A stretch of 64,000 nt of DNA from Candidatus Mediterraneibacter quadrami (GCA_019120575.1 DWUU01000025.1:17034-81033), one strand, 5' to 3'. Shown: positions 36,429 through 45,430, counted from the stretch's first letter. Made by a program: numbers and translations. Notes: generated by a model from the sequence alone, not told the origin.

Positions 36429-37180
36429 AACTGCGCCACCTCCGCCATGTGTTCTGCCCAGAGCGGATAAAACGCCGCCTTAAAATGCTGTCCGTCCGGT
36501 TCGTAATACTGATCCTGAACCAGTTCTGTATTGTCGATAAACCCGATCTCCCTGCTTCCGCAAAGTTCACTGAGCGCCTCATTATACGCCGGTATATTCT
36601 CAAGATACGGCTCTTTCCCGATGGCATTCTGCCGGACCGGGAAAATGGAATTCACAAAAACATTCGCCCCCGGAAGTTCTTTGCTGATCTTGTCAAGCAC
36701 TTCCGTGTACTGCCGGATAAAAAGTTCTGTATCGCCCTCTGTCGCGGTCACGTCATTTTCACCTGTGGAAATAAAAACCACAAGCGGGCTGAGCGCTTTC
36801 GCCTCTTCAATCTGACTGTCAAGCTGAGTCAGATGCGCGCCGATCTGCGCTTTCACATTGGATGCATTCAGAATATCGAATTCCACAAATCCATGCGGGA
36901 TCGAATCTCCGAGCACTACGGACACAGCAAACTTTTCCTTAATGCTCCGGTCATCTTCCTCTCCGCGCTCCTGCTGCTCAAGCTGGCTGATCTTGGTCTC
37001 GATCTCTGTTATGTTTCCGTTCTCTTCCCCCCGGATATATTCAAGTCCTGCCGTCGTATCCGCAGACCGGTCCATGAGTTTTCCAATGCCGCGCACAAGC
37101 AGCACTGCCGCCAGAACGATCAGGACGATACTTCCGCCAAGGACAATATTTCTTTTCATTTTACCTGTCGGTTTCTTCAT
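36425..37180 (-). CDS. Membrane-anchored SGNH/GDSL hydrolase
   Basis: 251 residues. N-terminal anchor (about 11-31, IVLGGSIVLIVLAAVLLV). SGNH blocks: GDSIPHGF (Ser), STGENDVT (Asn) and EPDGQHF (catalytic Asp/His). As first gene of the cassette it may deacetylate or transfer acyl groups on the same surface glycan that MBOAT and DHHW modify. The promoter at 37223-37251 lies 40-odd bases before the start. The chosen ATG (MKKPTG) is the first with Lys-rich start; a TTG 11 codons earlier is possible. Confidence 0.85.
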   Translation of the reverse strand: MKKPTGKMKRNIVLGGSIVLIVLAAVLLVRGIGKLMDRSADTTAGLEYIRGEENGNITEIETKISQLEQQERGEEDDRSIKEKFAVSVVLGDSIPHGFVEFDILNASNVKAQIGAHLTQLDSQIEEAKALSPLVVFISTGENDVTATEGDTELFIRQYTEVLDKISKELPGANVFVNSIFPVRQNAIGKEPYLENIPAYNEALSELCGSREIGFIDNTELVQDQYYEPDGQHFKAAFYPLWAEHMAEVAQL

Positions 37181-37222
37181 CGTTTTCTTTTCCCTTTTTT
37201 TATACTCCCGCAATCTGTATTA

Positions 37223-37251
37223 ATAATACGGTTTTTACTGTTAAAAGTCAA
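37223..37251 (-). promoter_or_regulatory. Promoter of the O-acylation / rluF / ligA run
   Basis: On the minus strand TTGACT (37246-37251), 17-base spacer, TATTAT (37223-37228). Predicted start near 37216. Confidence 0.65.
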
Positions 37252-37344
37252 CAAAGGAGACCGTTCTTGTGTTATCATAGTACCATGAAAATCATTTATT
37301 AAATGACAGAATTCAAATACATTCACCAAGGAGAGAACCCGCAC

Positions 37345-37827
37345 ATGATCGCTCTGGCTCTTGCAGATAACAAAACCATAACCTCACACCTTTTCCTGAA
37401 AGACACCTTTGACCGTTTCTGCCTTATCGAAGGGGAGCTCACCACATTCAACACCTTTCACATCGACGGGCAGATTCACCCGGATTTCTTTGACACAGAC
37501 GTTCCCGGAGCGTACTCCCCGTGGGGCAGTCTCCGAACTCACTGCTTTAATCTGATCCGCGGAAAGCGCACGCCTCTGGGATTCCGGTTTGTCTTCAGCC
37601 TTTCTCCCGAAAACATCGCGCGCATGACCGAACAGTCCGGCACAGGGATCCGCCCGGACGACGTGCAGGGACTGTATCTGAACTTTCACTTTGACGGGAC
37701 GTCGCTGACTTGCGTAACCGGAACTTCTTTCAGGACATTTACAATGGATAAGTCTCTGGAACATCTGTGGGATGAAATGGCGCAGAGATTTTTCAGGCAG
37801 CATCAGATCCCCTTTGAAATAAAATAA
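37345..37827 (+). CDS. DUF5721 family protein
   Basis: 160 residues, no signal peptide or membrane segment. The patterns FNTFHIDGQIHPDFF, SLRTHCFNLIRGKRTPLGF and the C-terminal FTMDKSLEHLWDEM fit the DUF5721 family common in Lachnospiraceae. Function unknown. The ATG at 37345 follows AAGGAGAG; a non-preferred upstream ATG would lack a ribosome site. It is a single gene with a terminator shared with htpG. Confidence 0.75.
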   Translation: MIALALADNKTITSHLFLKDTFDRFCLIEGELTTFNTFHIDGQIHPDFFDTDVPGAYSPWGSLRTHCFNLIRGKRTPLGFRFVFSLSPENIARMTEQSGTGIRPDDVQGLYLNFHFDGTSLTCVTGTSFRTFTMDKSLEHLWDEMAQRFFRQHQIPFEIK

Positions 37828-37836
37828 GGCATGCAA

Positions 37837-37878
37837 AACCCGGGAAGCCGCCGTTGTTTCGGTCCTCCCGGGTTCTTC
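37837..37878. terminator. Terminator between DUF5721 and htpG
   Basis: AACCCGGGA (37837-37845), 20-base loop, TCCCGGGTT (37866-37874), then CTTCT. It lies between two convergent genes and could serve both. Confidence 0.6.
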
Positions 37879-37905
37879 TGTCAGATCCGTATTCTACCTT
37901 TGTTT

Positions 37906-39966
37906 CTATTTCGTCAGGAGCATCATGATCTCATTGCTTCTCTGCACGAACGCCGTCATCTCTTCCGGACTGAGCGGCTTGTGCGCCAGCATCGCCAGGT
38001 CATAGAGCTGTTTGCAGATAACCGGCACATTCTTGCTGCGCTTATGCTCCACAAGGAACTTCACAAGCGGATGGTTCGCATTCAGGATCAGCGTCGCCTG
38101 GCTTCCGAACATGGACGGATCCATCCCGCCCATGCCGTACATCTTCATCATCTCGGCCATACGCCTCTCCTGTTCAGAGAGCACCGCCATAGAAGCCACT
38201 TTATCGTCTTTCAGCTTCTCAACCTTTACATCCAGCTTGTCATTGCCCAGTTCTTTGCGGAAGATCTCCACCAGGCTGTCCGCCGTCTTCCGGAAATCTT
38301 CTTTCTCTTCTTCAGCCACTTCATCTTTCAGTGAATCGTGGACGTCCGCATCGATCCGCAGGAACTGTACATCCTGGTGTTTCTGCTCCAGGTAGGTCAC
38401 AAACGCGGAATCAATATTGTGGGAAAGGATGATCGCATCCTGTCCCTGTGACTTGAACATATTGATGTACTGGCTCTGCTGCACCTCATCGGTCACATAG
38501 TAGATATTCGTTTTCTTTTCTTCTTTATCGCCGTCCGCGGAAGCATTGTCTGCACTGTCCTTGTCTGCGCCGTCATTTTCGGCAGCTTCTTCCGTCTCCG
38601 CTTTGTTTTCCTCTTCTGTCTGATTTTCTTTGATCACTTCGTCCAGCGTCAGATACTTGTGCTCCAGATTCTTGTAGATCATGGAATCTTTCATCTTCTC
38701 ACCGAACTTCTCGTCCTTCAGGCAGCCGAACTTGATGAACGGACTGATGTCGTCCCAGTATTTCTCATAATTCTCGCGGTCTGTCCTGAACATGCCGACC
38801 AGTTTGTCAGCCACTTTCTTGGAAATGTAATCTGCCACTTTATTGACAAACCCGTCGTTCTGCAGCGCACTTCTGGATACATTCAGCGGCAGGTCCGGAC
38901 AGTCGATGACGCCCTTTAATACCATCAGGAATTCCGGGATCACTTCTTTGATATTGTCCGCGATAAACACCTGGTTGTTGTACAGCTTGATCGTTCCCTC
39001 AATGGACTCGTACTCCATGTTGATCTTCGGGAAATACAGGATGCCCTTCAGGTTGAACGGATAATCCATGTTCAGGTGGATCCAGAACAGCGGCTCCTTG
39101 TAATCCATAAATACTTTGCGGTAAAAAGCAATGTAATCATCTTTCGTACATTCGCTCGGGTTCTTGCCCCACAGCGGATGGATATCGCTGATGGATACCG
39201 GACGTTTTACAATCCTGACTTTCTTCTCCGGTTCGCCCTCTTCTCCCTCTTTCTTCTCTTCCTCGATGTGCTCAACGACCTCATCCGTATCAAGAAGATC
39301 TTCTTCTCTGATCGTCTCGTATTCCGGCTCTGCGTTCGCTTTTGAAAGGAAGATCTCTACCGGCATAAAGGAACAGTACTTCTCCAGCACTTCTCTCGCG
39401 CGGTACTCATTTGCAAACTCAAGGCTGTCTTCATTCAGGAAGAGCGTGATCTCTGTGCCGACACTGTCTTTGCTGCCTTCCTGCATCTCATACTCGGTTC
39501 CGCCCTGGCTCGCCCAGTGCACCGGAGACGCGCCTTCTTTATAGGAAAGGGTATCGATCTGCACTTCGTCCGCCACCATAAATGCGGAATAGAAGCCAAG
39601 ACCGAAATGTCCGATCATATCGTCTTCCGTCGTCTTGTCCTTATACTTTTCAAGGAACTGGGTGGCGCCGGAGAAAGCGATCTGTGTGATATACTCTTCC
39701 ACTTCATCCGCGGTCATGCCGAGTCCGTTATCGATAAACTTCATGGTCTTCTCTTCCGGATTGACGATCACTTCGATCTTCGGCTTATATCCTTCCGGGA
39801 GTTCATATTCTCCCATCATATCCAGTTTCTTCAGCTTCGTGATCGCGTCGCATCCGTTGGAAATCATCTCACGGACAAAGATATCATGATCCGAATAAAC
39901 CCATTTCTTTATGATCGGAAATATATTTTCGCTGTCAATTGATAATGTACCTTTTTTCACTGCCAT
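37906..39966 (-). CDS. htpG: Chaperone HtpG (Hsp90)
   Basis: 686 residues. The N-terminal GHKL ATPase domain shows IFVREMISNGCDAI, FIDNGLGMTADEV and GHFGLGFYSAFMVAD. The middle domain (about 260-480) and C-terminal dimerisation domain follow. An insertion of acidic, low-complexity residues near 490-530 (EEENKAETEEAAENDGADKD) separates middle and C-terminal parts and is unusual. GGAG nine bases before ATG 39966 fixes the start. The promoter with an upstream CIRCE element (40039-40101) suggests HrcA-linked heat-shock control. Confidence 0.95.
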   Translation of the reverse strand: MAVKKGTLSIDSENIFPIIKKWVYSDHDIFVREMISNGCDAITKLKKLDMMGEYELPEGYKPKIEVIVNPEEKTMKFIDNGLGMTADEVEEYITQIAFSGATQFLEKYKDKTTEDDMIGHFGLGFYSAFMVADEVQIDTLSYKEGASPVHWASQGGTEYEMQEGSKDSVGTEITLFLNEDSLEFANEYRAREVLEKYCSFMPVEIFLSKANAEPEYETIREEDLLDTDEVVEHIEEEKKEGEEGEPEKKVRIVKRPVSISDIHPLWGKNPSECTKDDYIAFYRKVFMDYKEPLFWIHLNMDYPFNLKGILYFPKINMEYESIEGTIKLYNNQVFIADNIKEVIPEFLMVLKGVIDCPDLPLNVSRSALQNDGFVNKVADYISKKVADKLVGMFRTDRENYEKYWDDISPFIKFGCLKDEKFGEKMKDSMIYKNLEHKYLTLDEVIKENQTEEENKAETEEAAENDGADKDSADNASADGDKEEKKTNIYYVTDEVQQSQYINMFKSQGQDAIILSHNIDSAFVTYLEQKHQDVQFLRIDADVHDSLKDEVAEEEKEDFRKTADSLVEIFRKELGNDKLDVKVEKLKDDKVASMAVLSEQERRMAEMMKMYGMGGMDPSMFGSQATLILNANHPLVKFLVEHKRSKNVPVICKQLYDLAMLAHKPLSPEEMTAFVQRSNEIMMLLTK

Positions 39967-40038
39967 TATTGAACACTCCTTCTTTACCTTGCTGGTTCGC
40001 CGCGGCGGATCTGACACCCGCCCGCCCGTCTAAGAGAC

Positions 40039-40067
40039 ATTCTAGCTCAGTAAAAAATAAAAGTCAA
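40039..40067 (-). promoter_or_regulatory. Promoter of htpG
   Basis: On the minus strand TTGACT (40062-40067), 17-base spacer, TAGAAT (40039-40044). It begins seven bases after the CIRCE element. Confidence 0.7.
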
Positions 40068-40074
40068 TAGAAAA

Positions 40075-40101
40075 TTAGCACTCTTTAAGTAAGAGTGCTA
40101 A
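40075..40101. promoter_or_regulatory. CIRCE operator (HrcA-binding site) upstream of htpG
   Basis: TTAGCACTC, nine bases, GAGTGCTAA: an exact match to the CIRCE consensus bound by the heat-shock repressor HrcA. It lies just upstream of the htpG -35 box. Confidence 0.92.
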
Positions 40102-40113
40102 CAAACATAATAT

Positions 40114-41073
40114 TTATCCCCGGATCAGCGCTTCTACTTCTTCTCTTACCGGCATTGCCCGGATCGCGCCCTTCTTCGTAGTAACAAGTGCGGCCGCCGC
40201 ATTGGCGAATGTGAGCAGCTCGCCAAGGTTATCTTCTGTCAGATCGTCAAACCCGTGCTCTGCAATGTAATTCAGCGTGCTTCCGCAGAATGTATCCCCG
40301 GCGCCTGTGGTCTCGATGGCCTTTACGGCGAATCCCGGACGCTCCACGCGCATTCCCTTATAATATGCACGGCTGCCGTCTTTGCCCATGGTCAGCAGGA
40401 TCAGCGGGATATTGTATTTTTCCTGAAGGTATGAGATTCCTTCGTCATAGTCCTCTTTTCCGGACACGAACTGGATCTCATTATCGGAGATCTTCAGGAT
40501 GTCGCATACGCCGAATCCGTACTCCATCTGCTCTTTCGCAAGATCAAGGGATGACCAGAGCGGCGGCCTTAAGTTCGGGTCGAATGAAACCAGGCAGCCC
40601 GCGTCTTTTGCAGCCTTTATCGCTTTCTTTGTAGCCGCGCGCACGCCGTCGTGGGTCATGGACAGCGTCCCGAAATGGAAGATCTTCGTCTGCGCGATAA
40701 ATGCCGGATCCACATCATCCTCTGCCAGCATCATGTCCGCACCCGGATTGCGGTAGAATGAAAATTCGCGGTCCCCGTCCGGGAATGTATGTACAAATGC
40801 AAGCGTCGTATTGACCTGGTCGTCTGTCGCCAGCTGCGACGCATCGATCCCTGCTTCTGTGATCGTGTCCCGGAGCAGCGTGCCGAACTGATCTTTGCCC
40901 ACTTTGCCGATAAAAGCCGTTTTCTTGCCCATTTTATTAAGAAGTGCAAGCACGTTGCACGGCGCGCCTCCCGGACACGCCTCAAACATGTTATTTCCCT
41001 GTTCGCTCTGCCCGTTCATCGTAAAGTCGATCAGGAGTTCGCCAAGGGCGATCACATCATATTTTTTCTCCAT
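40114..41073 (-). CDS. PfkB-family carbohydrate kinase, probably fructokinase
   Basis: 319 residues. Signature 1 region: GGAPCNVLALLNKMG with GKVGKDQFG. Signature 2: TTGAGDTFCGSTLNYI, containing the catalytic Asp and anion hole. This fits the ribokinase/PfkB fold, and fructokinase-type members share the start YDVIALGELLIDFTMNG. It phosphorylates a sugar in the cytosol. GGAGG close upstream supports the ATG. It ends a seven-gene minus run with two CobW-type GTPases before it, without an obvious functional link. Confidence 0.87.
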   Translation of the reverse strand: MEKKYDVIALGELLIDFTMNGQSEQGNNMFEACPGGAPCNVLALLNKMGKKTAFIGKVGKDQFGTLLRDTITEAGIDASQLATDDQVNTTLAFVHTFPDGDREFSFYRNPGADMMLAEDDVDPAFIAQTKIFHFGTLSMTHDGVRAATKKAIKAAKDAGCLVSFDPNLRPPLWSSLDLAKEQMEYGFGVCDILKISDNEIQFVSGKEDYDEGISYLQEKYNIPLILLTMGKDGSRAYYKGMRVERPGFAVKAIETTGAGDTFCGSTLNYIAEHGFDDLTEDNLGELLTFANAAAALVTTKKGAIRAMPVREEVEALIRG

Positions 41074-41097
41074 TTTCCTTCCCTCCTAAACTGAAGC

Positions 41098-42045
41098 TTA
41101 ATTGAAGTATACCAGTTCCTCTATCGGGTCTGCAAGGTCTATATTTTCCGCTTCCAGCACCGGACCTTCGCCCCGGTAGACAGACAGGTTCGCGAACCGG
41201 ATCTTTGCCCGGATCTTCACCCACTGTCCGGGTTTCAGCTTCGGCGCATAGGCGCTCCTGCACACGTACCCGAGGAAAGACGTATCGTCCGCACAGCAGG
41301 TCATTGCCATACGCCCGGCCATGAACACCTTCGCAGGGAATGTCCGCGGCTTCAGCACTTTCGCTGTATATTCGACAACCTTTCCTTTATAGCGGTCGGG
41401 ATTTTCCATCATATCCACATACCAGATCCCGTAGTCTTCCTTTGCGATCTCAACGACCGGGGCGTTCAGGTCATAGGGCACCTCGTCCTCAAAAATATTT
41501 TCGATCTCGCCCTGCTCGTCCTCGAAAATGACCTCCGCCTGCGGGCTTACAACCTTCACGCTGCGGCGGTAGCCGGCGAGGGGTTTGATATCCTCACAGC
41601 GGTTAAAAAGCACCAGGTCCGCGCCCCGGACCATCTCCACGAAGAGCGGCTTCAGATTCGTCAGATACATCTGGAACGTACTGGCGTCCACGGTGGTAAG
41701 CTTCTGCTCGATGCCCCATCCATCCGGCAGCTTCAGGTTTTCAAAATCGCTGACCTTCCACATGCCGTTGTACTCCACCACAACACGTTCCGGCTCATGT
41801 CTGCGGTCCATCTCCTGCAGCCATTCTGCCGTCAGGTCTTCCTGGTCCTCCACCCGCTCGATCACAACGCCGTACTTAAGCATTTCCATCGGATCATACT
41901 CTTCTTCCCCCTCCTCGCAGAGGATGAGGAGCGTCTTGCCGTCGATCTGGAAATAATCCTGCTTCAGCGTAAAGGTCAGGAACTGGGTCTTGCCGCTGTC
42001 AAGGAAGCCGGTCATCAGATAAACCATTACATCCGGTTCATTCAT
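41098..42045 (-). CDS. CobW-like GTPase fused to a YcgQ-like C-terminal domain
   Basis: 315 residues. The N-terminal half is a CobW/COG0523-like GTPase: Walker A GFLDSGKTQF, Glu-rich segment and switch region EYNGMW, but without the metal-chaperone CxCC motif. From about residue 215 the sequence changes to a beta-rich domain (KGKVVEYTAKVLKPRTFP, then GRMAMTCCADDTSFLGYVC, ending EELVYFN). This resembles the C-terminal half of YcgQ/TIGR03943 proteins, which pair with a YcgR-type permease. I take it as a fusion. The ATG at 42045 has GAGG nine bases upstream. The canonical His-rich CobW gene precedes it. Confidence 0.8.
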   Translation of the reverse strand: MNEPDVMVYLMTGFLDSGKTQFLTFTLKQDYFQIDGKTLLILCEEGEEEYDPMEMLKYGVVIERVEDQEDLTAEWLQEMDRRHEPERVVVEYNGMWKVSDFENLKLPDGWGIEQKLTTVDASTFQMYLTNLKPLFVEMVRGADLVLFNRCEDIKPLAGYRRSVKVVSPQAEVIFEDEQGEIENIFEDEVPYDLNAPVVEIAKEDYGIWYVDMMENPDRYKGKVVEYTAKVLKPRTFPAKVFMAGRMAMTCCADDTSFLGYVCRSAYAPKLKPGQWVKIRAKIRFANLSVYRGEGPVLEAENIDLADPIEELVYFN

Positions 42046-42071
42046 TGTCATTCACCTCTGTCATACCTGTT

Positions 42072-43166
42072 TTATGCCAGCCCGAACAGCCCGGCCAGTT
42101 TATCTTCATCGAGCTGCGCGCCGATGACGCAGATCCTGCCCGTGTACTCCGGCGCGCCGGTGCGTACCTCATGTTCCTCCGGGACCATGTCAAAATAGAT
42201 CCATTCGCCGCCCTCGCCGGCCACCATACCCTTCGCACGGAGCACGTTTCCGTATGACGGATCGGATTCCAGCGCCTTCAGGATGCCGCCGATCTGTTCT
42301 TTCGTATATTTATGGATCGTCTCACGTCCCCAGCTTGTAAACACCTCGTCCGCGTGATGATGCCCCGCGTGATCGTGGTGGTGATGATGCTCATGGTCAT
42401 GGTCATGATCGTGATGATGCTCATGGTCGTGGTCATGATGATGGTCATGCCCATGGTCATGATGATGGTCATGTTCATGATGATGGTCGTGTCCGCAGCA
42501 CTCGCCGGCCTCATGATGGTGTCCGCACTCCGGGCAGATGATCTCATCAAGGAGTTCTTCCTCCAGGGATTTGCCTGATTCCATCGTTTCCAGCACTTTT
42601 TTGCCCGGAAGCTCTGAGATCGGGGTTGTGATAAACGGCGCCCTGTCATTGAGTTCCCGCAAAAGCGCCACACTCTCCTCGACTTTCTCCGGTTTTGCCT
42701 TATCCGTACGGCTTAAGATGACCGCACCGGCATATTCGATCTGATTGCTGAAAAATTCTCCGAAGTTCTTGCGATAGATCCGGCATTTCGTCACATCTAC
42801 CACCGTCGTGAAGCTGTTCAGCTCCGCGTCGATCTCCGCCTGCACATTCTGCACGGCTTTGATCACGTCCGAAAGCTTGCCTACACCTGAAGGTTCGATC
42901 AGGATCCGGTCCGGATGGTAGGTGTCCACGACTTCGCGAAGGGATTTCCCGAAATCCCCGACCAGCGAACAGCAGATGCACCCGGAATTCATTTCCCGGA
43001 TCTCGATGCCGGATTCTTTCAGGAATCCGCCGTCGATGCCGATCTCGCCGAATTCATTTTCGATCAGGACCACCTGCTCGCCTGTAAATGCCTCGGAGAG
43101 CAGCTTTTTGATCAGTGTTGTCTTTCCGGCTCCGAGGAAGCCGGAAATGATATCGATTTTTGTCAT
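42072..43166 (-). CDS. CobW-family metal-chaperone GTPase with long His/Asp-rich segment
   Basis: 364 residues. Walker A GFLGAGKTTLIKK, the metal-binding CxCC in NSGCICCSLVGDF, and DVTKCRI switch. A C-terminal CobW_C domain follows residue 280. Between them (about 205-270) lies a stretch of roughly 35 His mixed with Asp/Glu, preceded by CPECGHHHEAGECC, a strong candidate metal-binding region. COG0523 proteins deliver Zn, Co or Fe to target enzymes. No Zur box or metal-dependent enzyme is evident nearby, so the metal is unknown. Confidence 0.92.
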   Translation of the reverse strand: MTKIDIISGFLGAGKTTLIKKLLSEAFTGEQVVLIENEFGEIGIDGGFLKESGIEIREMNSGCICCSLVGDFGKSLREVVDTYHPDRILIEPSGVGKLSDVIKAVQNVQAEIDAELNSFTTVVDVTKCRIYRKNFGEFFSNQIEYAGAVILSRTDKAKPEKVEESVALLRELNDRAPFITTPISELPGKKVLETMESGKSLEEELLDEIICPECGHHHEAGECCGHDHHHEHDHHHDHGHDHHHDHDHEHHHDHDHDHEHHHHHDHAGHHHADEVFTSWGRETIHKYTKEQIGGILKALESDPSYGNVLRAKGMVAGEGGEWIYFDMVPEEHEVRTGAPEYTGRICVIGAQLDEDKLAGLFGLA

Positions 43167-43189
43167 TTAACTCATCCTCTTTCCATATT

Positions 43190-43945
43190 TTACTTCAGAT
43201 CCAGTTCCACCGGACAGTGGTCCGATCCCATAATGCCGGTCAGGATCTTCGCATCGGCCAGCCTGTCCTTCAGGCTCTCCGACACGCAGAAATAGTCAAT
43301 GCGCCAACCCGCGTTCTTTGCCCGGGCGCTGAACCGGTAGGACCACCAGGAGTAGATCCCCTCCTGATCCGGATAGAAATACCGGAACGTATCGATAAAG
43401 CCTGCATCCAGCAGTTCCGTGAACTTCTGCCGCTCTTCATCCGTGAAACCGGCGTTTTTCCGGTTCGTTTTCGGGTTCTTCAGGTCGATCTCCTGATGCG
43501 CCACGTTCATGTCCCCTGTCACGATGACCGGTTTTTTCTCTTCCAGCTTTTTCAGATACGCGCGGAAATCATCCTCCCATTTCATCCGGTAGTCAAGACG
43601 CGCCAGTTCATTCTGGGAGTTGGGCGTATATACCGTGACAAAATAATAATCCCCGAACTCACAGGTGATCACGCGGCCCTCCTGATCGTGTTCTTCGATC
43701 CCGATGCCGTAAGATACGCTTAAAGGCTCTTCCTTCGTAAATACCGCCGTACCGGAATAGCCTTTCCTCACAGCGTAATTCCAGTACTGGTGATACCCCG
43801 GGAGGTCCAGGTCCAGCTGTCCTTCCTGCATCTTCGTCTCCTGGATGCAGAAGATATCCGCGTCAGCCTCCTTAAAAAAATCAAGGAATCCCTTCTGGAC
43901 ACACGCCCGGATTCCGTTTACATTCCATGATATCAGTTTTTTCAT
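43190..43945 (-). CDS. xth: Exodeoxyribonuclease III / AP endonuclease
   Basis: 251 residues. The EEP-family pattern is present: [18 protein letters not shown] with the metal Glu, the [13 protein letters not shown] block and the C-terminal [11 protein letters not shown] with the catalytic Asp-His. It acts in base-excision repair at abasic sites. GAGG six bases before the ATG supports the start, which lies 65 bases inside the 3' end of truA. Confidence 0.94.
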   Translation of the reverse strand: MKKLISWNVNGIRACVQKGFLDFFKEADADIFCIQETKMQEGQLDLDLPGYHQYWNYAVRKGYSGTAVFTKEEPLSVSYGIGIEEHDQEGRVITCEFGDYYFVTVYTPNSQNELARLDYRMKWEDDFRAYLKKLEEKKPVIVTGDMNVAHQEIDLKNPKTNRKNAGFTDEERQKFTELLDAGFIDTFRYFYPDQEGIYSWWSYRFSARAKNAGWRIDYFCVSESLKDRLADAKILTGIMGSDHCPVELDLK

Positions 43946-44675
43946 ACCATACCTCTTTTAAGAACAGTCCTCTCGCCGGGGCAGGGAATCCGGCCTGTTC
44001 TCTGTTTTTTGTCCGCAGCGCTTCCCGCACACTCTCCGGCGTGCGCCGCCCCGTACCTGCCTCCAGCAGCGTGCCCGTCAGGATCCTGACCATGTGATAC
44101 ATAAAGCCGCTGCCCTCAAACCGGAACGTCACAAGATGATCCCGTCTGCTGACCATTATAGCACAGATCGTGCGTTTTGTAGATGTCTCATCCCGTTTGT
44201 CCGTAAAGCCGGCGAAATCATGCGTCCCGGTCAGATACTCCGCGGCCTTCCTCATCGCATTCAGATCCAGGTGGTAAGGGAAATGATAGCAGTAACGACG
44301 GCGGAACACATCCGGTCGTTCCCCGACATCCACATAATATTCATAGGCTTTCCCCACGGCGCTCTTCCGCGCATGGAATCCGTTCTTTACAAGCTGCGCG
44401 TCAAGGATGCGGATATCCTCCGGCAGCATTGCATTGACCTTCCCCGTGAAGAAATCCGGCTCAGCCGCACCGGAGAGGACCACACTGGCCGTCTGCCCTG
44501 AGGCATGGACCCCGGCGTCGGTCCGTCCGGAACCGTTCACTTCCACCGGGTATCCCAAAGCTTCTGATACAGTCCGTTCCAGCACGCCCTGTACCGTCCG
44601 CTCTGTCAGAGCCTGCCGCTGCCAGCCCTGCCAGCGTGTCCCGTCATAGGCGATCGTCAGTTTATAGGTGCGCAT
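43881..44675 (-). CDS. truA: tRNA pseudouridine(38-40) synthase TruA
   Basis: 264 residues. Modifies the tRNA anticodon stem. Catalytic Asp in [14 protein letters not shown]; motifs [12 protein letters not shown] and [18 protein letters not shown]. The usual end of the family is the KEVWYE stretch; here the frame continues for about 17 residues across the xth start, giving a 65-base overlap. It starts three bases after the nrdR stop, so initiation is probably coupled to nrdR translation, since no clear ribosome site is seen. Confidence 0.93.
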   Translation of the reverse strand: MRTYKLTIAYDGTRWQGWQRQALTERTVQGVLERTVSEALGYPVEVNGSGRTDAGVHASGQTASVVLSGAAEPDFFTGKVNAMLPEDIRILDAQLVKNGFHARKSAVGKAYEYYVDVGERPDVFRRRYCYHFPYHLDLNAMRKAAEYLTGTHDFAGFTDKRDETSTKRTICAIMVSRRDHLVTFRFEGSGFMYHMVRILTGTLLEAGTGRRTPESVREALRTKNREQAGFPAPARGLFLKEVWYEKTDIMECKRNPGVCPEGIP

Positions 44676-44678
44676 AAC

Positions 44679-45128
44679 TTACTGCAGGAACTTCTTCAGT
44701 TCATCCATAAACGTATTCACGTCCTTGAATTCCCTGTATACGGACGCAAACCGCACATAGGCCACCGGATCCAGTTTCTCCAGCTTCTCCATCACGATCT
44801 CGCCGATCACGCTGCTTGGAAGTTCCTTCTCTTCCCGGTTAAAAAGCTCCAGTTCCACTTCATCGATCGTCTTCTGGATCTCATCCGCCGGAACGGGACG
44901 CTTGTAGCACGCGCTTAAAATCCCTTTTTCCAGTTTGGAACGCTGGTACTGTTCCCGGTTATTATCCTTCTTGATCACAATCAGCGGGATGGTCTCCACT
45001 TTCTCGTACGTTGTAAACCTGCGGCCGCACTCATCGCAGGAACGGCGCCGTCTGATGGAGCTTTTGTCCTCAGCCGGACGGGAATCGATCACCCTTGTAT
45101 CAGGATTGCCGCAATATGGACATCTCAT
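44679..45128 (-). CDS. nrdR: Transcriptional repressor NrdR
   Basis: 149 residues, the normal size. N-terminal zinc ribbon CPYCGNPDTRVIDSR...CDECGRRFTTYE, then the ATP-cone domain (VIKKDNNREQYQRSKLEKGI). NrdR binds NrdR boxes before ribonucleotide reductase genes and represses them when (d)ATP is high. The ATG of MRCPYC is the family start; longer in-frame upstream codons are not used. It follows ymxH, within the seven-gene run. Confidence 0.95.
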   Translation of the reverse strand: MRCPYCGNPDTRVIDSRPAEDKSSIRRRRSCDECGRRFTTYEKVETIPLIVIKKDNNREQYQRSKLEKGILSACYKRPVPADEIQKTIDEVELELFNREEKELPSSVIGEIVMEKLEKLDPVAYVRFASVYREFKDVNTFMDELKKFLQ

Positions 45129-45175
45129 AGCATTTTCCGCCTTTCTTTCCAATCTGCGTACATTATACACAATCG

Positions 45176-45430
45176 TCAAAACTTTTGCAAAAACTTTTCT
45201 TCCTGAATCTCCACGATCACCGTATCCGGCCCGATCGTCCGGATGCAGCCGAAGGGGATCACATACTCGCAGTCTGTTCCGAGGAAGCCGCAGATCCGTC
45301 CGGGCCCCGGTATGATCACAGATTCCACCGTTCCGCTGCACGGGTTGATCTCCACATCCACAATCCGCCCAAGCCGTTTTCCGCTGCATATATTAACGAC
45401 CTCCCTGGCCTTCAGCTCACACATCCGCAT
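45176..45430 (-). CDS. YlmC/YmxH-family PRC-barrel sporulation protein
   Basis: 84 residues. Single PRC-barrel-like beta domain: MCELKAREVVNICSGKRLG, DVEINPCSGTVESVIIP and the end DTVIVEIQEEKF. The YlmC/YmxH family is found in endospore formers, and its members are annotated as sporulation proteins with no settled biochemical role. GGAGG eight bases before the ATG at 45430 defines the start. It leads the nrdR-truA-xth run. Confidence 0.85.
   Translation of the reverse strand: MRMCELKAREVVNICSGKRLGRIVDVEINPCSGTVESVIIPGPGRICGFLGTDCEYVIPFGCIRTIGPDTVIVEIQEEKFLQKF

Noticed and set aside
42340..42520. Tandem CATGATGAT-like repeats resembling a repeat array
   Set aside because: They are His/Asp codons of the CobW metal-binding segment. 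No spacer/repeat structure of a CRISPR array exists.
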